This document shows positions 56,491 through 64,000 of a stretch of DNA of 64,000 nt, in pieces (position 1 is the first letter of the stretch; each line of letters begins with the position of its first letter). The notes under the pieces are model-generated. The model worked only from the letters and a program-made list of their open reading frames with translations, was not told the DNA's origin and made no database searches. The position numbers and the translations under genes were made by a program. This DNA is from Rippkaea orientalis PCC 8801 (GTDB lineage: Bacteria; Cyanobacteriota; Cyanobacteriia; Cyanobacteriales; Microcystaceae): positions 1,178,001-1,242,000 of the forward strand of contig NC_011726.1 in assembly GCF_000021805.1 (NCBI RefSeq), read 5' to 3'.

Positions 56491-56789
56491 AAATGAGTAA
56501 ATTTCAATTGTTTGATGGTGTTAAACTAACGGAAAACATCCCTTTAACCGATGGCGGAATAGCCCCTATTGGTACAGTTGGAGCAATTGTAGAAATTCTC
56601 AAAAATGGGGAAGCTTATCTAGTAGAATTTTTTGGAGATTGGGTTAAATATAATGACCAAGAAAATTTTGTCTCGGCAACTCAGACAGAAAAAGGAGCAT
56701 TCATGGAGACAATTGGTGTAGAAATTGTCTATCCTCATCAATTAATATTAATTGTTCCTGCTAAGGAAATGATGAAAGTTAAAGCTTAG
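56487..56789 (+). CDS. DUF4926 domain protein, partner of DUF6883
   Basis: 100 residues: FQLFDGVKLTENIPLTDGGIAPIGTVGAIVEILKNGEAYLVEFFGDWVKY ... IVYPHQLILI, the small SH3-like barrel of DUF4926 (LxDxVxLxxDxPxxGLxxGxxGTVVEVxxxxxYEVEF). In this family the core pairs with DUF6883. Overlap and coupling suggest an immunity or antitoxin role, but no experiment is known to me. A second in-frame ATG follows after two codons. Confidence 0.75.
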   Translation: MKMSKFQLFDGVKLTENIPLTDGGIAPIGTVGAIVEILKNGEAYLVEFFGDWVKYNDQENFVSATQTEKGAFMETIGVEIVYPHQLILIVPAKEMMKVKA

Positions 56790-56917
56790 ATATTTAAAAG
56801 AAAAATAGAATGATTACTTAGTCCATATAGCACAACTTTGTAAGGAGTGACCTTAACTTAAGGTAACGCACCTTAAAAGATAGGCGATCTCACTTTTAGT
56901 TTTATAGAGTCCAAGTT

Positions 56918-57478
56918 ATGTCAATATCAACTCAAACTAAACTTACCTTAGCTGAATTTTTGTCATCCCCTTTAGCCAATGAAAACTATGAATATTTTGA
57001 TGGAAAATTAATTGAAAAAATGTCATCTAAATTTTCTCATTCCCGTGTAACGGGTCAATTATTTATCCTTCTAGAAAATTGGAATCAAGGTAAAGGAGAA
57101 GTTGGGATAGAATGGGGTGTTTGTTTAAAACGGAAGGGTAAAGATTGGTGTCCTATTCCAGATTTACTGTATATCTCTTATGAAAAATTAGGAGAGATTG
57201 AACTAGAAGATGATGCTTGTCCAATTCCCCCCGAATTAGTCATAGAAATTATCTCACCTGACCAATCTTTTAGTAATCTCAGCGAGAAAGCAGAAGCTTA
57301 TTTAAAAGCAGGGGTTAATCGAGTTTGGTTAATTGATACTCAAGCTAAGAAAATTACTATTTTTTATCCTGATTCTCCCCCACAAACTAAACAAGGAGAA
57401 GACGGGTTAGCTGATAATTTATTACCTGACTTAAATTTAACTCCTCAGCAAATTTTCCAAAAAGCAAGGTTAATTTAA
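56918..57478 (+). CDS. Uma2-family endonuclease (DUF820)
   Basis: 186 residues, complete. PD-(D/E)XK core: GEVGIEWGVCLKRKGKDWCPIPDLLYISYEKLGE, ELVIEIISPDQSFSNLSEKAEAYLKAGVNRVWLIDTQAKKITIFYP. Active-site Asp and Glu-x-Ile in PIPDLLY and ELVIEI appear present. The family is very abundant in cyanobacteria, probably as nucleases in defence or stress, or of IS origin; biological role unproven. It follows the DUF4926 gene by 128 bp. Confidence 0.9.
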   Translation: MSISTQTKLTLAEFLSSPLANENYEYFDGKLIEKMSSKFSHSRVTGQLFILLENWNQGKGEVGIEWGVCLKRKGKDWCPIPDLLYISYEKLGEIELEDDACPIPPELVIEIISPDQSFSNLSEKAEAYLKAGVNRVWLIDTQAKKITIFYPDSPPQTKQGEDGLADNLLPDLNLTPQQIFQKARLI

Positions 57479-57563
57479 CTTTCAAACAATTTCTAGTATC
57501 GTTGCATTTTGCCCCAGAAAATACTCTAATCTTAATTATAGTCATAAAAATAGCAGATCTAAA

Positions 57564-59066
57564 ATGCCTAAAAATCCCTCTCAATATATTCTTGCCTTAG
57601 ACTTAGGAACCACCGGAAACCGTGCTATTTTATTTAATCACCAAGGAGAAATAGCAGGACAATCTTATCAAGAATTAACCCAATATTATCCCCATCCAGG
57701 CTGGTTAGAACACGATGCAATCGAAATCTGGCAAGATACCTGCAATATTATCAAAAAAGTCTTAAAAACGACTAATATTGATATTACTGCGATCGCTGCT
57801 ATTGGGTTAACAGTACAAAGAGAAACCTGCTTACTTTGGGACAAAACCACAGGAAAACCGCTACATAATGCCATTGTCTGGCAAGATCGTCGGACTTCCT
57901 CCCTGTGTCATCAGCTAAAAACAGAAGGCAAGTCCGTAGAAATTACCCAAAAAACCGGACTGATCATTGATCCCTATTTCTCTGCTACCAAACTAACATG
58001 GCTGTTGGAGTGGGTCAAAGCAAATAACCCCTCAGTTGCCCTAAAAAACGTCCTTGCAGGGACGATAGACGCTTGGATACTCTGGAACCTTACAGGGGGT
58101 CAAGTCCATGCCACAGACCATTCTAACGCCTCTCGGACGATGTTAATGAACCTCGACACCCGTAGCTGGGATAGGGACTTAATGGACTTATTTGGCATTC
58201 CTGAGAGGATTATGCCCGAAATTCGTCCAAGTCTCAGTTATTTTGGCGAAACTGACCCCCAGTTATTCGGGGCAAAAATTCCGATTACTGCTATTTTTGG
58301 GGATCAACAGGCTGCTTTATTCGCCCATGGTTGCAACCGTCCAGGGTTACTCAAATGCACCTACGGGACGGGATCTTTCTTGATTATACAGGCGGGAACA
58401 CAAGTGATGCGCTCCCATCATCAACTGCTGTCTACTGTTGCTTGGTCTACGGAAAATTCCGCCTATTATGCCCTAGAAGGAGCTATTTTTACCTCTGGGG
58501 CGGCCATTCAATGGTTGCGCGATGGTCTAAAAATTATCAACAATGCGGCTGAAACCGAAACCCTATCCCGTCAAGTCACCGATACCAAGGGGGTCTATTT
58601 TGTCCCCGCGTTGAGTGGTTTAGGGGCTCCCCACTGGGATATGAACGCGCGGGGGGCATTTTTCGGCATTACGGGGGGTGTAGGGCGAGAACACCTCGTT
58701 AGGGCAGTTTTAGAAGCGATCGCTTATCAAGTCAAAGAAGTGGTCGATGCTATCAATTTAGAGTCTACCCTAAAAGTTGCTGCGTTAAAAGTTGATGGAG
58801 GTGCATCTCAAAATGATTTTTTAATGCAGTTTCAAGCGGATGCGTTAGGGGTTCCGATAGAACGTCCCTTGATTTTAGATGCTACTGCACAAGGGGCTGC
58901 TTTTGGGGCAGGGTTAACGGTTGGTTTTTGGGATGATTATGATAGTTTGATCGCCAGTCGTATCATTGATAAAATTTTTGAACCAGGGGAAGATCGCGAG
59001 CAAGTACAAGCTAATTTTATTCCTTGGCAACGGGCAGTGGAGCGAGCGAAAAATTGGGTTCATTGA
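57564..59066 (+). CDS. glpK: Glycerol kinase
   Basis: Phosphorylates glycerol to glycerol 3-phosphate. 500 residues, FGGY family: DLGTTGNRAILFNHQGEI (phosphate 1), GLTVQRETCLLWDKTTGKPLHNAIVWQDRRT, GDQQAALFAHGCNRPGLLKCTYGTGSFL and VDGGASQNDFLMQFQADALGVPIERP. All signature segments are complete. No glpF or glpD is adjacent. It is divided from the following gene by a hairpin-rich 164-bp spacer. Confidence 0.95.
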   Translation: MPKNPSQYILALDLGTTGNRAILFNHQGEIAGQSYQELTQYYPHPGWLEHDAIEIWQDTCNIIKKVLKTTNIDITAIAAIGLTVQRETCLLWDKTTGKPLHNAIVWQDRRTSSLCHQLKTEGKSVEITQKTGLIIDPYFSATKLTWLLEWVKANNPSVALKNVLAGTIDAWILWNLTGGQVHATDHSNASRTMLMNLDTRSWDRDLMDLFGIPERIMPEIRPSLSYFGETDPQLFGAKIPITAIFGDQQAALFAHGCNRPGLLKCTYGTGSFLIIQAGTQVMRSHHQLLSTVAWSTENSAYYALEGAIFTSGAAIQWLRDGLKIINNAAETETLSRQVTDTKGVYFVPALSGLGAPHWDMNARGAFFGITGGVGREHLVRAVLEAIAYQVKEVVDAINLESTLKVAALKVDGGASQNDFLMQFQADALGVPIERPLILDATAQGAAFGAGLTVGFWDDYDSLIASRIIDKIFEPGEDREQVQANFIPWQRAVERAKNWVH

Positions 59067-59191
59067 TCATTATTGATATAATGTCTTATCATAAAACATT
59101 AACACTATTTCTTGCAAAAAAGATCGAGGTTAAGATGAGTAACCAAAGCTAGAATATAATTTGGTAAAAGTGTTAAACTAAAACAGTAAAG

Positions 59192-59223
59192 CCGTCCTAA
59201 AAGCACGGGGTTTCGGACCGAAA
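59192..59223. other. Two adjacent hairpins before the SucD-like gene
   Basis: CCGTCCT-AAA-AGCACGG (one mismatch) and TTTCGG-A-CCGAAA follow each other 8-40 bp before the ATG at 59231. The sequence resembles end hairpins of IS200/IS605 elements; it may be a remnant or a translational leader. Confidence 0.4.
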
Positions 59224-59230
59224 ATTTCTG

Positions 59231-60127
59231 ATGAAATGGCAAGCTGACAGTAAAGTTCTTATTCAAGGAATCAGCACTCCCTTAGGGGCTCACTATGGAG
59301 CAAGAATGAAAGCCTTCGGGACAAACATTGTGGCCGGGATTAGTTTAGATGGGGAAACCCCTGACATCAAAGATTTACCCATTTTTAACTTAGTTGAGCA
59401 AGCGATCGCTCAAGTAGGAGAAATTGACATCAGCTTAATTTTTACCCCTCCCTATTCCGTCTTAGATGCGGCCTTAGAAGCCATGACGGCCGGTATTCAG
59501 CAGTTAATCATTATTTCATCAGAAGTTCCCCCCCTGGATATGCTCACCATTCTGCGTCAAGCAGAAGCCACCAATACCTTTATTTTGGGACCAGGGAGTC
59601 AAGGGTTAATTGTCCCTAATACAATCTGGTTAGGGATCTGTGAGCCTCAATTTTATACCCCCGGAGCAGTGGGCATTATTAGTCGAGGCGATCGCCTCTT
59701 AGATGAAGTTGCTAGAGAGTTAACCCTCAACAAATTTGGACAATCTCTAGCGGTGAGTTTAGGGACTAATTGGGTGATTGGTTCTAATTTTGAGCAATGG
59801 CTACAGGTCATGGAAGAAGATGACGCGACCCAGGTGATTGTTCTTCTCGGACAAGCCAACAGTAGTGCTGAAGTGGCGGCGGCCGAATATATTGCTTCGG
59901 CCATTGAAAAACCGGTGATTGCCTATATTACTGGACTCTATGCCCCCATCGAGCGCAGTTTTCGAGATGCTAAAACCATTGTTACCACCCAATTAGTTTC
60001 TTCAAGTCCCCAGATTTCTACAGACCAAAACGTCCTAACGGCTCTCAAAAAAGCTAGGGTCAAACTAGCTCAGCGTCCGTCAGAAATTCCTAAATTAGTG
60101 AAAACCCATGGCAAACCTAATAAATAG
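59231..60127 (+). CDS. Succinyl-CoA synthetase alpha-subunit-like protein lacking the active-site His
   Basis: 298 residues. CoA-binding Rossmann domain (VLIQGISTPLGAHYGARMKAFGTNIVAGIS) and the second half with FGQSLAVSLGTNWVIGSNFEQWLQVMEEDDATQVIVLLGQ. In SucD the region that follows 'AYITGLYAPIERSF' should contain a conserved (K)RMGHAGA with the phosphohistidine; here it reads APIERSFRDAKTIV, with no histidine. So it is probably not a normal ligase subunit. There is no sucC beside it. Its biological role is open. Confidence 0.75.
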   Translation: MKWQADSKVLIQGISTPLGAHYGARMKAFGTNIVAGISLDGETPDIKDLPIFNLVEQAIAQVGEIDISLIFTPPYSVLDAALEAMTAGIQQLIIISSEVPPLDMLTILRQAEATNTFILGPGSQGLIVPNTIWLGICEPQFYTPGAVGIISRGDRLLDEVARELTLNKFGQSLAVSLGTNWVIGSNFEQWLQVMEEDDATQVIVLLGQANSSAEVAAAEYIASAIEKPVIAYITGLYAPIERSFRDAKTIVTTQLVSSSPQISTDQNVLTALKKARVKLAQRPSEIPKLVKTHGKPNK

Positions 60128-60159
60128 GGGTTAGATTTTCCTAAATAACCCTAATATTC

Positions 60160-60187
60160 GTAGGGGTCAACGGCCGTTGACCCCTAC
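60160..60187. repeat. 28-bp perfect palindrome, copy
   Basis: Identical to the copy at 23764 across all 28 bases, and with similar left flank (AAATAACCCTAATATTC). It lies between the convergent SucD-like and groEL genes. Confidence 0.85.
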
Positions 60188-60235
60188 AACTCTTTTGCTA
60201 ACTTTAATGGTGTCTAACGACTAAGAAGAAATGGA

Positions 60236-61903
<1,668 letters not shown>

Positions 61904-62075
61904 AATTTTTTTTGGGTGTTTTGCTGACTCCTGATTCTGATGACTCCTCTAACTGTCGTCAGAGGATTTTCGCCTTAAGGGTGTTTGGGAATGGAAAACC
62001 CCAATCCTCTATCTGGAAGCATTGGTTTCCTCGGCGATTTTTGTTGGGCTTGGGTTTGACCCTACTTATGTCAAT

Positions 62076-62102
62076 TTAGCACTCTTGAGGAGTGAGTGCT
62101 AA
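62076..62102. promoter_or_regulatory. CIRCE operator (HrcA binding site)
   Basis: TTAGCACTC-N9-GAGTGCTAA, both 9-bp arms exact, 173 bp upstream of the groEL ATG. This is the consensus binding site for the heat-shock repressor HrcA. Confidence 0.97.
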
Positions 62103-62180
62103 TAATTTAGTTTATACCAAAAAAACCAACGGAATCAGGTCAAGTCGAAAAACCCACTCCTACACCGAAGTCAGCAAGTC

Positions 62181-62209
62181 CTAGGGGCTTAATATTATTA
62201 AGCCCCTAC
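62181..62209. repeat. Palindrome of the GTAGGGGCTTA family
   Basis: TAGGGGCTTAATA-TTATTAAGCCCCTA, near-perfect. Preceded by GAAGTCAGCAAGTC, close to the flank of the copies at 40675 and 22280. Intergenic, between groEL and the recombinase. Confidence 0.8.
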
Positions 62210-62286
62210 AGAAGTTGTTTTGGTAATGAGGATTTATACGTCGCTCCAAAAACTTATCGCTTTTAAAAGCCAGGTTTTTGACCCGA

Positions 62287-62904
62287 TTATGTCGATAACG
62301 TCCCCGCAATGGCTTTGAGTTCCTTCAGGAGTTCTTGCCGTTCTGGGTTGGGATTGTCACCGATGCGTGATTTAAACAAATCAATCACTCCTTTGAGATC
62401 TTCGGTGATTTCTGTGGGTACATATTCTTCATCAATGGTATTGAGAATGACGACTTGTGTGTGAAAAACTTCACATAGGGTTAAGACAAAATCCGAGCCT
62501 AATCCCAATAATTTGTGTTTGTTGGTTAAAACGAGTCGTTGAACCTGCTGATTACAGATTAGTTTGAGTAAATGAATTAATCCAGGGTGCCGAAAACTTC
62601 CTTTTTTGCCAATGTCTTGCAAAATTTGATAATTCCACCCCTGTTCTTGGAAATAAACCTTAAGAATAGCAATTTGTCGGGCTAAATCATAATCATTCTG
62701 TTGAGTACTAACCCTAACATAACCAATGGTCATCATTGATGTCTTTTCGGCTGGGAAAAACTCGCTGATATTGTACTTGTAGTTGTCTGGAGTTGTCTCA
62801 ACTACGGCGAGTTTTCCTTCTTGTTCCCACTGTAACATCGTTGTTGAACTTACATCAAACAATTCGGCCGATTCTTCAAGGGTATAAAGATGATGTTCCG
62901 ACAT
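62287..62904 (-). CDS. IS607-type serine recombinase (TnpA-like), without TnpB
   Basis: 205 residues. N-terminal MerR-like winged helix (YTLEESAELFDVSSTTMLQWEQEGKLAVVET) and resolvase domain with the catalytic Ser in GYVRVSTQQNDYDLARQ and conserved later segments (VLTNKHKLLGLG in place of the usual RLxRfg). That is the IS607 TnpA layout. No tnpB follows on either strand. Deviations in the second motif (HKLL) suggest decay or another role. ATG with normal context. Confidence 0.8.
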   Translation of the reverse strand: MSEHHLYTLEESAELFDVSSTTMLQWEQEGKLAVVETTPDNYKYNISEFFPAEKTSMMTIGYVRVSTQQNDYDLARQIAILKVYFQEQGWNYQILQDIGKKGSFRHPGLIHLLKLICNQQVQRLVLTNKHKLLGLGSDFVLTLCEVFHTQVVILNTIDEEYVPTEITEDLKGVIDLFKSRIGDNPNPERQELLKELKAIAGTLST

Positions 62905-63075
62905 GATTCAATCCACTGCCCTATAAAGCAATTTTCCACAAGTTAACGGTTAAGAATTCATTAAAGCTATCTTATTGTAATCTATCCTACCGCAAGATGA
63001 TTCCTAAGTTTTAAAGCCGATAAAAAGTTAAGTAAATTTACTAATAATCGATTCCTTAAAAAGTTAAGCAGAAGT

Positions 63076-63381
63076 AGCTTTGAGGCGGCACAACGAGAAT
63101 TAGTCGAAGAAACGGGTTATGAGGTTGACTGTTTCATTTATTTAGCGACAATTTATGATAATCCGGTTAAGGATAATAACAAAATTCATGTTTTTATCGG
63201 ATTAAATGCCAACAAAACTAGAGATCAAGATTTAGATATTACTGAAGAAATTGAAGTGATTTTAATTCCTAAAAATGAAGTAATTAATCGGATTATGTTG
63301 GGAGAAATTTGTGTAGGAGGAACCATCGCGGCTATTTTTATGGGGTTAAAATTTCTTAATCAAGATCTCGAACAACCATGA
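63076..63381 (+). pseudogene. Nudix hydrolase, 5'-truncated
   Basis: Frame: SFEAAQRELVEETGYEVDCFIYLATIYDNPVKDNNKIHVFIGLNANKTRDQDLDITEEIEVILIPKNEVINRIMLGE, with the latter half of the Nudix box (REL-EETGY). The first half (G-x5-E) and the N-terminal strand are missing; the frame continues upstream without a start and without similarity until a TGA near 62998. So it is a remnant, perhaps cut when the recombinase region rearranged. Confidence 0.75.
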
Positions 63382-63428
63382 TTTTGTATTAAATAACAGG
63401 CAAGATGCTTACACGATACTGTTAAATT

Positions 63429-64000
63429 TTAATTTATTTTCTTGATTTCACCTAACCAATTACTCAAATCCTTAACCTCAGAAAAGTCTAACAAGGCTTC
63501 TCCTAACGCTTCTATATCATCAATATTTAGTGCCATAATATCAACTTCTAGATCGCTGTTAATGATACCAAACTTTTTTTTAACAAGACGAAGAATCATT
63601 TCCTTTTCTCGTTGAATACCTCGTTCAATACCTTGTTCAATACCTTGTTCAATACCTTGTTCAATACCTTGACGCATCCAACTGGTTGTAATTTGCATAA
63701 CCCCCTCCTGTATAGGTTCAATAAATGTACTAATTTCTTCCTGAAATTTAATCTCCTCTGATAGACTAAGATTGAGATAGGTATCCACAAAACCAGAAAT
63801 TAATTGCATTCTAGCAGGATCTAATCTTAGTGTAACCAATAAACGTAGACATTCTGCCTTGACTTTGGGTCTATCTTGAGGATCAATTCTCATTTTAGCC
63901 ATTAAAGCAGAGGCAACAGGATTAGATTGATTGAGAAAATCACGCCAATTTAATTGGTTTAATTGAATAACTTGATAGTTAAATTCTAAAACCTTAAAAT
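63429..64000 (-). CDS. Rpn-family (PD-(D/E)XK) putative transposase/nuclease, C-terminal part
   Basis: Runs off the right edge. The visible ~190 residues start FKVLEFNYQVIQLNQLNWRDFLNQSNPVASALMAKMRIDPQDRPKVKAECLRLL. These are the usual middle and C-terminal helices of Rpn-type recombination-promoting nucleases. The catalytic PD-(D/E)XK core should be beyond the edge. A GIEQ tetrapeptide is repeated 3-4 times (residues encoded 63611-63670), from a 12-bp tandem DNA repeat, followed by GIQREKEMILRLVKKKFG. Confidence 0.75.
   Translation of the reverse strand, partial: FKVLEFNYQVIQLNQLNWRDFLNQSNPVASALMAKMRIDPQDRPKVKAECLRLLVTLRLDPARMQLISGFVDTYLNLSLSEEIKFQEEISTFIEPIQEGVMQITTSWMRQGIEQGIEQGIEQGIERGIQREKEMILRLVKKKFGIINSDLEVDIMALNIDDIEALGEALLDFSEVKDLSNWLGEIKKIN
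63611..63670. repeat. 12-bp tandem repeat inside the Rpn-like gene
   Basis: Five units of GTTCAATACCTT, three or four exact, encoding GIEQ units on the minus strand. Since 12 is a multiple of 3, gain or loss would keep the frame. Confidence 0.9.

Overview
The window is chromosomal DNA from a unicellular cyanobacterium. The evidence is the gene content (two adjacent nblA genes, thf1/psb29, a ycf37-like gene, aerobic hemF, a four-ACT-domain aspartokinase, DUF1400, DUF4079 and Uma2 proteins) and the frequent HIP1 octamer GCGATCGC inside genes. Base composition, simple tandem repeats and the neighbourhood resemble Cyanothece/Rippkaea/Crocosphaera-type genomes; that placement is inference, since no search was run.

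Layout. 1-6000: end of an ABC permease, map, an EI24 membrane protein, a HhoA/DegQ protease, glycogen synthase and a thioredoxin. 6300-13300: argB, a small acidic protein, two TPR proteins (one Ycf37-like), cysE, a DUF1400 hydrolase and a periplasmic solute-binding protein. 13465-18112: a likely two-gene signalling unit made of a 1210-residue hybrid histidine kinase and a REC-GGDEF diguanylate cyclase. 18250-25630: a glycine-repeat protein, thf1, lysC, mtnD, hemF and a hotdog thioesterase. 25627-29604: a compact operon of four glycosyltransferases. 29700-32550: a metallophosphoesterase, membrane proteins and clpS. 32800-34470: an IS200/IS605 element with a broken tnpA, an intact tnpB and a recognisable omega-RNA region, abutting a 5'-truncated Uma2 gene. 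35000-45990: gatB, a LOG protein, lgt, DUF4079, a cNMP-binding protein, cobS, and an FtsL-like gene followed by ftsI. 46230-48500: small genes, including one whose reading frame is broken at an A9 tract, and tandem nblA. 48880-55920: amidohydrolase, ketoacyl synthase, recR without a canonical start codon, a decayed tnpB, a flavin reductase and hisS. 56150-64000: a DUF6883/DUF4926 pair and Uma2, glpK, a succinyl-CoA-synthetase-alpha-like protein lacking its active-site histidine, CIRCE-controlled monocistronic groEL, an orphan IS607-type recombinase, a Nudix fragment and the C-terminal part of an Rpn-type protein.

Most of the window is housekeeping. The unusual material is in the spaces between genes. 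There is a family of near-perfect 28-bp palindromes (five copies), two of which sit inside a longer ~107-bp MITE-like unit. A second palindrome family shares the same outer arms. There are also a 67-bp repeat with inverted ends (two copies), a 123-bp element with 12-bp inverted ends, and several 7/8/12-bp tandem repeats. No rRNA, tRNA or CRISPR array was seen. I did not find a clear multi-gene system that is wholly new; the best leads are the repeat families, the A9 frameshift gene, the ATT-start recR and the DUF6883-DUF4926 pair.
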